A stretch of 64,000 nt of DNA from Gnetum montanum (lineage: Eukaryota > Streptophyta > Gnetopsida > Gnetales > Gnetaceae), in contig MNCI01033535.1 in assembly GCA_015680685.1 (NCBI GenBank), forward strand, positions 1 to 64,000, in the 5' to 3' direction. The notes beneath the pieces are model-generated. The model saw only the letters and a list, made by a program, of their open reading frames with translations. It made no database searches and was not told where the DNA came from. Both the position numbers and the translations under genes were made by a program. Each line of letters opens with the position of its first letter. Position 1 is the first letter of the stretch. This document shows, one piece after another, positions 45,272 to 57,330 of this stretch.

Positions 45272-45769
45272 GTTCAGGCCATCTGTGAAATGTCCACGTT
45301 GGCTACAGTGATCATGAAATTGAACTTTGGACCTTTCATAGAATTTTCTCCTGAGGTTGTTAGGGACCAACTCAAAGGATCTTCATTATGGCCTATCCTT
45401 TCTAAAAATGGTGCCTAGTACTTAGGAGAAATGTACCAATTTTGGCACAATAAGGAAGAAGGCACCATAGTCAACATTTGTGGTGTATCTGTAGATTTTT
45501 CCACCAAGGCCATCTTGAAAGTGTTGAACCTTCCGAATACAGGGCCAAAAATGGCTCACCTATCCACTTGTTCTAATGCTGATGTGTGAAGCGTTTGGTT
45601 GGATAGGACATATGGTAAAGAAGACAAGACATATGGAGAGTTGATGTTGGAAGAAAGGATATACTTCAAGATTGACACTTATCACATATTCCCCATGACA
45701 GAATTAAAAAGAATCTCAACATATGCTGCAAGAGGAAATGCGATATTGATGGGAAAGACTAATGCTAAC
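45272..45769 (+). pseudogene. ORF3 of element A, segment 2
   Basis: The frame starting in the GAGTG copy reads through ICEMSTLATVIMKLNFGPF, then YQFWHNKEEGTIVNICGV, VDFSTKAILKVLNLPNTG and FKIDTYHIFPMTELKR. The pattern aromatic-x-G-V-x-V-x-F followed by an L-x-L-P turn recalls the 'putative plant transposon protein' domain and also the antisense genes of E and F. Two stops (TAG near 45417, TGA near 45589) break it. The frame continues without change behind element F at 61436, so this was one gene. Confidence 0.7.
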
Positions 45770-45774
45770 CTTCC
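45770..45774. repeat. Left target-site duplication of element F (CTTCC)
   Basis: CTTCC precedes the LTR start TGAAACACCCC and recurs at 61431-61435. Confidence 0.9.
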
Positions 45775-47413
45775 TGAAACACCCCAAAATTCGAAAGCAT
45801 GCTTGCTTCACCAGGTTTTTGCAATTCACGCAGAGTTACGGTAGTTCTTCAAGAGATGGATGCTCTGATGTTTAGATTGTCCGGTTAGGCAAGTTTTCTA
45901 CCCCAGGTGTCAACAGGCTAAATGGATTCTCCAGCCTGCCCACCTAAGTAGTTCATCCAGCTGACAACGTGGAATGCGCAAAATGCTTCAGCAAGTTTTC
46001 TAATTCAAGGAGTTTTGCTACGCTATGCTACGCCATGTAGCGTAGAAAACTTCAGAAGACGTTTACAGAAGTGTAGTGCTACGCTATGCTATGCCACATA
46101 GCGTAGCATAGTGTAGGAAAAACTAGATGGTTAGTCCCCTCGCCCTACTTCAAGTCCTTCAGCAATGTCTCCTTCCATCAGAAAGCGACGAACTTGGCAG
46201 GCCATTTTGGCTGCTACGCTGCGCTAAGCTACATGGCGTAGTGAGGAGTAGCAATTCTATGAAAGTGACAGAAGGCATCTCAAAGGGCGGGATCAACAAG
46301 TTCACAAGTTTTGTAGTGAAAAAGGCAAAGTTTGTAGATTGGCGACATTTTTGCAACTAAGGATAGCTGCTACGCTATGATATGCTACATAGCATAGCAT
46401 AGCATAGCAAACATGAAATAAATAGTCAGCGCGCTTCATAGGTTTCCAATGCATGCAGCAGGACATAACAGAAATTTTTACCTTTGAACCAGTGGCTACA
46501 CTATGTTGCGTAGTGTAACAAAGCGTGATAAGATGCTACACTACGCCAAACATGCTATGCTAAAAAGCATAGAAAAGCGTGGTAGGCAATTACGCTACAT
46601 CAATGCACTCCACCTAATCGCACCATTGCTCTGACAACACAATTACAATATGGCAGGCTTGTAATTACGGCATGGTAGACTCACCCAATGGTCATGCAGA
46701 CACATGCAGCATAAACAAGTCAGCATAAGCCCAGGGCATGTGGCATCAAAACTGCATCTTTCGCATGCCCTTGGTCCTATAAATACGCCAACGAGAAAGG
46801 TCCCTGGGTTCGGTTTGGATTTTTGGCAATCTGGTTGGCTAACAATTTTGTTGGCTGACAAGTAAAAAGTTAGCACTATAACCTTGAGCATTTTAAGCTT
46901 TCTGTTTGACATTGTAAATAGTTAGCACTTTTAGTTGGTATTTTTTTCTACTCTTTTCTACCACCTTAGTAGCATTTTGCATTGTTAATGCCTGAGTCCA
47001 CGTTCAAGCACACAGATGCCTTACTTTATACATCTTGGTTACTCTTGGGATCTCTGCACTTTTTAGTGCTATGCAACTGATTGTATCCATCTTGATAGAG
47101 CGAAGTTGTAGCTTCGAAGTGGTGCATTTTTAACTACATTTTACTTTGTCTTCTGCTTATCATTGCATTTTACATTATTTTCTATCCCTTTTACATTTAA
47201 GCATTATTTCGCACTATCAGTCTCATTTTCAAATTATCCAGTTGCAAAAGGTTATATTGACATCGACTAAGTCCCTGTCTAATCGACTAGACCATTCAGG
47301 GCACCCTGTTTCCATCTCATCTAGCACGGCCCTCCCATGGAAACAGGGTTAAGACTATCAACGATCGATGACCCATCAGTGTTTTCTAGTCACCAACATT
47401 TTTGGTTACTACA
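45775..47413 (+). repeat. 5' LTR of element F
   Basis: Limits are fixed by the target duplication, the matching right LTR and the primer site. The U3 part contains inverted pairs of GCTACGCTATGCTACGCC / TAGCGTAGC (about 46017-46600). The TATA box is at 46776. Stretches with the motif GCATTAGCGTAAAC occur in the last third. Confidence 0.9.
46776..46787 (+). promoter_or_regulatory. TATA box of element F
   Basis: CCTATAAATACG lies about 1.0 kb into the LTR, downstream of the GCTACGCTATGC inverted words. In the 3' LTR it is found inverted near 61030-61045 because the surrounding contig is flipped. Confidence 0.7.
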
Positions 47414-47863
47414 GTTTTTTGGTGCTAGAAGGACTTTTTGGTGCCCTTTCTACATGTCACAGAAGTCTTGTAAGCGTTCTGCACCCTGATACGCATTAGC
47501 GTAAACTTGACACCCGTCTGTGGTTTTTTACACATTGTACAGTGTAGATCAGTTGCCTTGACGGTTCCTCAGGAACCCTACAAGACATAAAGCCTCCTGT
47601 TGCCAGCTAAATTTCCTATCTTATGGTAGTCTTGCACATGCTTTGTATCCTATCGTGCACTAGTGTAAATGTGACACTCGTTTGCGGTTGTTTACGCATC
47701 GTGTGGTACAGATCAGTCGCTTCGATGATTCCTCGAGAGCCCAGCAAGACATAAAGCCCTTTTTGATTACTTTCCAATTCCTTTGTTTTTCTCATCTGCA
47801 AAATTGTTTAGCTTTCCAATTTCCTTGCTTTTCACATTTGCAAAACTGTCTAGCCTAGTAACA
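47414..47863 (+). other. Leader of element F with primer binding site
   Basis: TTGGTGCTAGAAGGACTTTT at 47419 begins five bases after the LTR and matches the equivalent site of element E. The rest includes two related stretches with TTTACACATTGTACAGTGTA and TTTACGCATCGTGTGGTACA (near 47530 and 47690), an imperfect direct repeat of about 160 bp. No gene seen. Confidence 0.6.
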
Positions 47864-50800
47864 ATGACTTCTGCAACTACTACTGCTAATACCTTCAACG
47901 TTGAAGTTCCCATCACAGTTCAAGGCATCACAGGTGCCGAAAAACTGCTCAACCCAACACTGGAAACACGTTGATCCCTCAAGATCCAAAACTGGGGACC
48001 GAAGGGCTTGGCCCAGCAACATGAACGCTATCAAACTTGCCTTTGGATGTAGATGAATTTGAAGGAAAACGTAGCTTCGAGTTTACTTACTGCGACAGGA
48101 AGGAGTTTTTTTCCACTCCTAGTGCTTCCATACCTTTGACACCGACAAATCAAAGGCTTCTAGACTAGCTAATCCAGTTGGCTAGACTTAGGGAGCAATA
48201 GGACACAACATCTAACCAAGATGACATCTTTCAGGACAGATAAGAGAAACTCGATTCCCAATCCGATGAGGGAGGTCAAATAAACCCCATTCTGATCCCT
48301 CCTATCTAGTCCTTTTGGGCCAATCCATTGTTTGTCACCACTCCCTTTGTGATCATGCCTACGCTCCCACAACCTACAATCACAACTGCAATGGGTATCC
48401 ATGTCACCTTCCCAGCGTATCAATGCCCTTATTCCCCTATTTTATTTATAGTAACTATGCCTCCACAAACTTTTCATCAGTCCATTCTTGTAGCACATCA
48501 CACACCAATCATGGCTACCCTGCTGCATGTTCATGCTGTACCTACTTCACAGTCATATGCAACTTCCATTTCAATTCCTACCTTCACATCTATTCCACCC
48601 ACCGTAGTAGGCCTGAGCCCGTCCACATGGTGGACCCCATTCACTTCTTTACCTATTCTACGATCGTCGCAGATGTCTTATTATGTTCACCCTTAGACCT
48701 ACCAAACCCCGCAAATGGTACAACCCAACACGGGGCTATGGTCTGGTCCACTGGCGACACAAGCAATCTATCCGGTAGCCCAACCTGCAGTTGCTGCTCC
48801 AATAGCACCACCTGCTAGGTGGTGGACAGTGCAAGCAACACTGTTTGCTGGGGATATTCCAACGGTATCGTCGATGGGTCACATTGCCACCCCTACCATT
48901 CAATAGATGGGAGCTACCTCGGTAGTTCCCCAATAGTCCACAATGTTGCAGGGTCTATACCAAGCGTTCTAACTTATCCAAACCCTTACCAAGGAAATAA
49001 AATGCCTCAAAGCTGTTGGATCTAACACAGTACAAGTCATGGACTTTTATCAGGACAACCCCATTAGCCTTGCCATCGCTGCTCTAATGTTACCCCCAGG
49101 GATGTCCCTCCCATACTTCACAAAGTACAATGGGGAGGGAGATCCCAACGCACATCTTGTTACCTTTAGGTTTGAATCCCTTCTATTGCAACTATGGCCG
49201 CACACGATTATTCATGTCTTTGCTATGTTCATTTTCGGGAAAGCCCTGGATTGGTACCATGCACTACCACGCTCATCCATTTCAACTCTAGAGGAGCTTC
49301 TGACCCAGTTCGTGATGCACTTCAAGTATAACTTGAAGGTGAAAATCACTCTAGACCAGTTGATGAGCGTGAAGCAGGATCCTCTAAAACTAGTCTAGAA
49401 ATTCATCTAGCAATCGAGTGTAACCCTTAACAAAATCCGTGAGCCCATCATGGTGGCCCACTTGCTGGCCATCTTTAAGGGTGTATTAAATGACTTTATC
49501 AAGTCTAAACTGTACTACCTCATCCCTCGCACTCTTAGTCAAGCCTTTGCTCAGACTAAGAGTATACAGGATGCGGTCGAGGTAAGCAAAGACCTAGCCT
49601 ACATTGCCTACAAAAAAACCTTCACAAAGAAGGACAAGGGTAAGGCCCCAACAACCATAGTGGCCATTGTGGCAATCGAGCCCAAGCCTAGACCTAGTAA
49701 CAATGGTAACAAGAATAACAAGAAATTGGCCGTACCTGCAGCTAACCCTATGCCTAAGCAGGGTAATGTGCCACAACCTCCAATACCCACACTTGAGACA
49801 TTTGCACAACCCAAACCGAACTTTGAGCGTAAAGATTGCTCAAAGTACACCCCACTACCTCCCAAGCCTTTAGAACTTCTGAAGCAACTATTGGTAGCAG
49901 GGCATATCCAACATAAGCAAATCTCGAAAGAAGGAATCAGGAGGCATCAATGCTACCGCAAGCTCCTTAGGAACCCCTTGTTGGCCCTACCCAATGAGCC
50001 CCTAGTTCCAAAGGGTTTTAGGCTGGACAAGTTTTATGACTATCACCAACAGTGTGCTCACAACATAGATTAATTTTTGGCATTGCAGGATGACATCCAG
50101 AGATTGATCAATTAGGGAAAACTGGTGTTGGACGAAAGCAACCTAGTACGCCCTGAGACCAAATCCATGCATGTCTACATAGATCCCCTCAATGCCAATA
50201 ATGCCAGTTACGTCATCAACACCATTGGTATTGACAATGATCCTAGGCCACCCTAGTAGCCATTTGTGGTCCGTGTGCCTTGGCATAGTGCACCAACACC
50301 ACTAGTGGCTAGTCGAAGCTCACAACAGCCATTCTTTCTGAGAGTCCCTCCACTGACATCCATCTCGATGCCACCTATTAGCAAAATTGCGCTACCATTC
50401 TTGTTAACACCATTAGATCCTTTCATCATTAGGGGGCTAACTCCTTCGACAGCCCTCATTCCATGTAAGATAGCTGAATAGCCTTCTCATCCTAAAAAAT
50501 GAGAAGTGCATTTCGCGAGTGAGACGTCAAGAGGAAGTACCACCCCTGGTGTTTCCAAGCCTATGTCTTCACCCCCTATGTCCACACCCTCGTCATCAGA
50601 GAGGGACATCGCTATAATTGCACAGTCCGCGTCGCCCTGCCAAAAAGGATCTGAACCCAAATCCAAAGTCGTCCCTCCTTGGGAAATTCATCTTTTAGGA
50701 CGAATAGAAGAGAAGGAAAGCATTAAACAGGAGGATGGCCAAGACCTCTTGGATTCCCTCACTCAGGTCAAGTAAGCTCTAAAATAGAAAAACACTACAT

Positions 50801-51654
50801 TAATCTTGTACGATGTAATCATGACGTTTTTCCCACACCATGAGGCTCTGATCCACGTGTTGATAGTGATTCTAGTCAATGAAGAGATGCTAGTGGAAGA
50901 GGAAGTGATCTACTCGATCATGCTTCCCTTCGTACCTGTAGAGCCAAAACCGTCTCAACTCACTTTCTGTGATGATGCCATTAGGGAAGATCCTGAAAGG
51001 GGTTAGGTGACTACAACACCACTTTTCATCACAATTCAAGTTGGCCAACACCAGATCCAAAGGATACACATTGATGATGGGGCTACCACGAACGTCATCC
51101 CATTGCCTATTATGGACAAGTTGGGCTTGGTTGACCAGATCAAGCCCACAACGACGTCATGCCTAAAGTCATTCAACGGGGCATGCATCCTGGTGAAGGG
51201 CACAGTCCACATAGACATCGTGATAGGGGACTAGTTTTCCACAAATACAACGTTCATCATGGTCTAGGAAATGCTCGAGTTTAACCTGATCTTGGGGAGA
51301 TCATGGTTAGCACAACTTAGGGTTGTCTCTTCACCCATCCACTAGGAGGTCCATCTACCATACGTAGGCAGGGAGGTGCTGATCCATGGTGATGAAGTAG
51401 TAGTGCAAGCAATCAATAATGTAGACATGGAGTAGGGCTCAGAGGTCGTAACCTCTAAGAATGAAGCACCTGCTCATGCATACACTAACCATCCAATGGG
51501 AGAATCAGCCCAACAAGTCGATTTCCAAAACGAAAGTGCATGGGTTAAGTTGCCTTCCAAGCGAAGGACAATGATGAAAAGAAAGGTCTTGGAAAAACAC
51601 CTCGGCCTTACGTTCTGCTCAATCTATGATGGATCAAGAAGCAGCTACGCATAG
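47864..51654 (+). pseudogene. Gag-protease of element F, broken
   Basis: The ATG at 47864 opens MTSATTTANTFNVEVPITVQ. After one frameshift near 48 kb a single frame is kept to TAG at 51652. Parts: a Pro/Thr/Ser-rich region; the gag core with FGKALDWYHALPRSS, FVMHFKYNL and KSKLYYL (49200-49530); a basic Pro-rich stretch; the decayed finger FYDYHQQCAHNID (first Cys now Tyr); and retropepsin with HIDDGATTN (Asp at 51073) and LILGRSWLAQL. Many TAG codons stand where element E has Gln, for example in GD(Q)FS, SPIH(Q)E and MD(Q)GSE. The downstream end leads into the 27-bp array. Confidence 0.8.
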
Positions 51655-51797
51655 CGTAGCAACCCCGTTGCTTCCTGCCTAGTCGCCATTCTTTGCACAT
51701 TACCATCTTTCATTGTTTACAATCCATCTGTCTACAGAAGTTACCAATTAGCCATTGTTCAAGTTGGTAACGTATCATCTCTTTGGCATGCTACGCA

Positions 51798-51993
51798 AAG
51801 GCCCGAAATGGTCTAAAACTAGCAAAGGCCTGAAATGGCCTAAAACTAGTAGTGGTCCGAAATGGCCTAAAACTTGCAAAGACCTAAAATGGCCTAAAAC
51901 TAGCAATGGCTTGAAATGGCCTAAAACTATGCTTCCCCATGGCCCGAAACAACCTAAAACTAGCAGAGGCCCGAAATGGCCTAAAACTAGCAC
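51798..51993. repeat. 27-bp minisatellite array 3 (element F)
   Basis: Seven units of the type GGCCCGAAATGGCCTAAAAC plus TAGCAA, five of them at a strict 27-bp period. Because 27 is a multiple of three, a frame over the array encodes nine-residue repeats ending KWPKT. It stands between protease and the antisense gene, as array 1 does in E. Confidence 0.85.
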
Positions 51994-52179
51994 ATGAAAG
52001 CATGAAAATTTTACACAAAACACACCACATAGACAATGCACAAGTTAATGTAGAATCAATTTCTTTTCTAAAATTCTCTTCTTTATTCAAAACTTTTGCC
52101 TTTTGGACAATGTTTGCAGAATTATTTACAAAAATTTGAAATTTCAAAAAAAATCTCATGCTATCATGGGTTGTCCCTA

Positions 52180-55100
52180 TTCGCATCATCTTCGCCATTT
52201 TTTTGCATCATTTCCTTTTGCATCACCATCCCTTGTTTTTTCTTTTGACGATTCTTCATTCCTTCCCTCTATGGGCCCTGTGCCCTCATTTGGAGCTTGC
52301 ATCATAGGAATGAATTAGTTAGCTAAAACAATGCACACAAGTGGAAACAGAGCATAAGCATTAATACAGTAGAAAGCAACTAACCTGAGAAGGACCTGCG
52401 TTTGTCTCGAAGGGTATCTGGTCTAAATCAGGCCCGAGGCGATGCCAGACCTCCTCTATCGTAATGTCCACCCAACACCTATTGCTTGGTTCAGCGTTCA
52501 TAGCAGCTCTCTCCCTTTCGGTGGTTGTCCACCTTGGTGGTCCCAAAGAAAAGAAGGAGGTTGCGGTCTCTCTTATGGAAAGGTCCACTTTCGAGTTAGG
52601 AGATTCCATAACCTTTACCTACTCTTTGAACTTGGCATAGGTCTCAGAAGAGTCAATGGAATTTATGAATGCTTTATACGTAAATGCCTCCACAGCAACG
52701 TCCCTGTACAGTTTACGATGGGTGGCATTTTCTAGTTTATACACGTGTTTGTGATTTTTCTGGGACTTCCCCCATTCATAAACCTTGGCGCTGAAATCTT
52801 TCAAATCCTAACACTTCTGGGCCAACAAGTCCATTTGCATCCATTATTCTATTATTTGGTGGGTGGATTCAACGTGCGACTATCCAAAATATGGCATAAT
52901 CTATCACATCCATGTGCGAGTCCTCATTATTAGTATCACAGGCTATGAGGAATTTGTTCCTCGAGTTGAGATCCTTCACCTTGGCGCTTAGGTCAACCTT
53001 CTCTTGCTCAGTTTTTTCAACCCATTTTCACAGGTCCTCATTGACGCATTTATACTCCTAAAAGGAGCATTCCATGTGCAAAGAGTATTTGCAAGCCTCA
53101 TCATATGTGCAACGAGGCCCCTCGGTTACTTCAGGCAAGAATGTAGGCATGACACCAACTTTCAAAGGCCGTGCCAGGTCCCATTTGAGCCGAGAGGCTA
53201 TCATGACACAAGGAGCGTAGCAATCGCGTTAGCATAGCAAGATTAGCAAGCTCAAGAAATTATAGCATAACAACATAAGAGCATCTAACATTACTACTTG
53301 CCCACATCAGGGTCCACCTGCTAAAGGTGGCTAATCATGTTGTCGACGATTCCCTGCATGAACACAAACTTATCAGGGATATCATCCCATGATTATGTAC
53401 GAGTCAGAGGGGGTCCTGCGGCATCAACAGTGGTTCCTGTTACATAACTAAACATATCAGAAATGACCAAAATGGGCTATGAAAAGGTAGACATATTGCT
53501 AAACTCACCAGCATCCAATTGCGGCCTCCCTTCTTACTGATGCAAAATGAGGATGATAGCCTTGGTAGAAGTCTTTTCCAAGTCTATACGGGCCTCTTCT
53601 TCATGCATTGGTGCCTTTCCTTTTAAGAGACTAGTACCCTTTTTATTTAATGGAGGTTCCTCTTCGTTATTAGGAGAACTCTCCATAATAACAAGAGCCA
53701 TTGCCTTAGTGATAGGAGCTCCCTTCCTTTTTACCAGGGCCCTTCTCTCTGAGACTAAGGCCTCCGAGTCTTTATTCATCGCCCTTTAGGAGCTGACACC
53801 TCTTCAACGCCTTCTTCTTCTTCTTTTTCCTCTACCAATCAAGAAACATGTTTTCATTAGTCCAAAACAAGTTAGCTTAAAGCAGGTGCTACGCTATGCT
53901 ATGCTGCCTAGCGTAGCATATCATAGCAAATACTAACAAAGTAGGCATTAAATAAAAGCATTTACCAATAGGGGGTTGCGTCCTTTGCAATTTAAGCTGT
54001 AGTCTCTGCCCCTCCTCTTCCTTCATGCAAAGGGTTTTCTTAGCTGGAGGAGGCCTCTTCCACTACAACCTACTGGCCACAGTCTCAGCTATGAGATGTT
54101 CCCCCCACAACACGCTACCGGCTATTGCAGGAGGCGTCTCTCCTACAATGTCTTGGCCACGAAAGTTACAAACCACCTGATCCTTAGTTGTCACAAAGCA
54201 TGACTACTGAATTATTTCTAGGGGATCTTGGGCTTGGGTGGTCTGGAGGATCTCATGGATCCATGGTTTGGAAATCTAGTTGTGATTTCGCATGACCCAG
54301 GCTCCATTCTCGTGAACCACTAGAAACTCAGTGAAACTCTTCAGACAGGCTATGTAAAAGGCATAATGTATATTGGAACGGGACTCTAGTTTCTTATGGA
54401 ATCCCAAGATTTTGGTCTACAAAGCCTTTATATAGAAACCTGGCCCAGTTGTAATAGGCCCCCTCTTTCATGACCTCACGCATTATCCAGGCCTACTCAA
54501 TCCTCAGGACCTTCCATTGGGTAAGTAGCTGGGGGAATGCGCGAGCACGGAAGATAGGGTAAATCTCCCTAGTGGGTCCTACTTTGAGCTTCTCCATGGG
54601 AATCCCCTTCTGCTCCTTGGAAATCCCTAACCACTCCTAAATGTTCTTCTGCTGAAGGATCAGCTCCTTCTTGCCCTTCGACTCTATGAGGACGCCATCG
54701 GTAGGAACACTATGCAGGTTTGCAAATAGCTGGTCATTGATTTCAATGACCACCCATACACCTTCTATGCATGTGTGGAAGCGGCCCGCCTTGTCGAAGA
54801 AGGAGTCAACTAGGGAGAGAATCTTGATGATAGGAATGTTCGAATTTGTGGCCAGGAATAGATCCATAAGCCTAACCTTTTAGATATTCTGGACCAAGGT
54901 GTCCAAAGCTGCACCATTTATCTAGCATTGGCTCGCATCTACTTCTCCATACTTGAAGTAGATGTTTGCCCCCTGTGTCTCGGCGATTACCACCATCACC
55001 TCTTAGGGCTTTTTAGCCCCTATAATAGTTTTCACAAGAAGCGCTTAGCATAAAAATGAAAAAATCCAAATATCGCAAAGAAATTTAAGCATGCAACTCT

Positions 55101-56585
55101 TATTGTTTAGCCTACTAGGTCTGTACAGTAACGGAAACGATAGAAAACTAACTAGAACTTGTTCAATGGTGATCGGTTTGAAGGGTTGTGCCCAACCCTC
55201 ATCCAACCAATCAAATTCCTTGCACTGATCGTAGGGAATGGGGTATAGGTATGGGTAGGTGTGATATTCACCCCTGCATTGACCAATCACACATGCACGT
55301 AGGTTCTCAATAGAAGAGAACTCCTACAAGGCTATCGATGCTGTAGACAACAGACCCGTTCGGTCATGAAGCCCTTCCTTGTTGATGTAAAACCTAGTAA
55401 CAAAAACATACTATTAGCATTTGGAAAATATGAACAATGTCATATAACATAGTGGAACAGGGCTTCAAAAATCACCCACTAGCACAGTAGATAGTTCCTG
55501 GTGGGTTTTAGAAGCATGTTGCCATATAACGTGTGATGAATAGTGTGTTGTAAGAATGGTAGCAGCTGTACTCAGGCATGTTCCAAATCCAAGCCAAATT
55601 CCTTAACCCTGTGGGGCATTAACTGTATCCTTCTCCTTGGCTGCTCATGATTTTTCCATCTATCAGAAACCTCAGGATGCCCCAGCTTGCCCCAGGTAAT
55701 ATGGCTTCTGTTATGACGACCGCCTCTTCCTCCTCTAGGTATGACCAAACGATCACACTAAAGTGTTGAAGGAGGTATTGTAGGAACTCCTATGCTCCTT
55801 CCCTAAACTAGATCCCCCACTCTCCCACATGTCTATGGGGAGGAGGGGCATTGGCCGCTGGTTTTCTTGCATGACACAGGACCCCTACAATTTCTAAGAT
55901 AATCAAAATTGGCCTTAGCCCCATCCTGCACCACAAAACTAGCAAGTCTTAGCATCATGTCTAAGTGCAATGCGCACACGACATAATAATACCTAGCAGT
56001 TCATGCATATAGCATAGCATAACCCTCTTCCCACATATAGAGTAGCAAAAACATGAAAGTGATAGCGCAGTGAAAATAGCCTAGCATAGCAACAGAGCAA
56101 TCAACCCTAACAAGATGATTAACAATACGCCCCGATAGAACACGTGTCACACTATTACATCATGCATGGCCCAACCATCTTGAGGGTCCTACACTATGCC
56201 ATTTGAAAGCCAAGTAACTTAAACTATCCAAACCCTCACAGTTATGACAACTGCAGTAGTGGCAGTTTAAGAAACCTTACATGCAATGATGGCATAGCAT
56301 TTATGCATCCGCCACAACCGAAACAACAACAACGACGATGCAAAGGCCAAAACAATGCAATGAAAAAAACATAGATGACTAAGGCTAGGATACAAAATGA
56401 AAGCAGAAAATAAAAAAATGATAATAGAATCATAAAAAAAATAGAGGAAACATAGTGGCCTAGTAGGTCAATGGTGTGTCCTCCCACGTTGCGACGCGCG
56501 CTTGTGTCACTCGCCCTAGGGTTTTCTTCGCCTCCTCAACCTTTGCGAGTGCCAAGTGAGTATGTTCCTTCTTTGAAGCCATCAT
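52180..56585 (-). pseudogene. Antisense multi-exon gene inside element F, decayed
   Basis: Minus strand. A first exon starts at ATG 56585 with MMASKKEHTHLALAKVEEAK. Later exons align with the E gene: near 55925-55490 (TLFITRYMATCF, stop, NPPGTIYC), 55393-55155 (QCRGEYHTYPYLYPIPYDQC then WLDEGWAQP), 55020-54300 (MDLFLATNSNIPIIKILSLV, VPTDG, YYNWARFLYKG), 53230-52390 (SQKNHKHVYKLENA, VMESPNSKVDL, DITIEEVWHRLG) and a last exon near 52310. Splice boundaries fall at the same places as in E where they can be seen, e.g. the acceptor before the FYINKEG segment. Introns are longer than in E and contain TAGCGTAGC words. Many stops are TAG. Function unknown. Confidence 0.7.
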
Positions 56586-56733
56586 CCTAGCAAAATTTTC
56601 CTTGTCACGATGCAAAAAAAAATGCCTTACTCTCTATTAGCATGATCACTCTACACTTCGAAATCACTTTATGCTCTGAATATGGGCTCTGCTCTCTTAC
56701 AGTGAGAATGACAAGCTTACCAGGGTTTAATCC

Positions 56734-56743
56734 CTATTTATGG
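56734..56743 (-). promoter_or_regulatory. TATA-like box of the antisense gene in F
   Basis: The minus strand reads CCATAAATAG about 150 bp upstream of the ATG at 56585. This distance suits a polymerase II promoter with a short leader. Homologous sequence is deleted in element E. Confidence 0.45.
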
Positions 56744-56929
56744 CTATAATGGTGAAAAAGGGAAACTTGCTGCTCTCTCTCTCCATTTAATGCAGAGTGC
56801 ACTATACAATGTAGCATGCTCACCATGACATCGTAGCACTATTGGCATTAAAACCTTGACACACTCCAAGCTAATTGCTTACTTCCCAAAAAACAAAAAA
56901 ATATATAGTTTTCATTACCGGTTTGGAAA

Positions 56930-57330
56930 GATCTTAAACTAACAATTGTAGCATAGTTGTGCTTTTATCAGTTTGAAAAGACCTTAAACTAGCAACCCCA
57001 TAGCAGTTGTAATTTTCACGGTCCAAAAATACCTTAAACTAGCATTTTTAACGTAGCGCTTCACTCCTAGTTTGGAAAGACCTTAAACTAGCAATCCTAG
57101 TGTAGCAGTGACTTTAACGGTCTGAAGAGACCTTAAACTAGTAGTTTTGACCTGTTATACATTCGAAATCCGCAATGACGCTAAACTAGTAGTTTCACGT
57201 TTCTGCATCGGCAGTTTTGCATTTTTTAGCAGTTTCACATTCTCACATCAACAGTTTTACATTTCCTATTTTAGCAGCTGTACATCCCCATGCCATAGTG
57301 ATTTGCCATGACTTTAAACTAGCAAAATTT
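56930..57330. repeat. TAAACTAG minisatellite array 4 (element F)
   Basis: Units with the core TTTGGAAAGACCTTAAACTA followed by GCAA recur about every 60 bp, then become irregular (GCAATGACGCTAAACTAG, CATGACTTTAAACTAGCAA). The array separates the promoter of the antisense gene from RT. Confidence 0.75.

Noticed and set aside
48315-48818. 167-codon Cys/His/Tyr-rich frame in F
   Set aside because: It overlaps the gag N-terminal region in another frame; the composition comes from the Pro/Thr-rich gag codons.
51798-51993. CRISPR-like array
   Set aside because: Units follow each other without spacers and the context is a eukaryotic retroelement.
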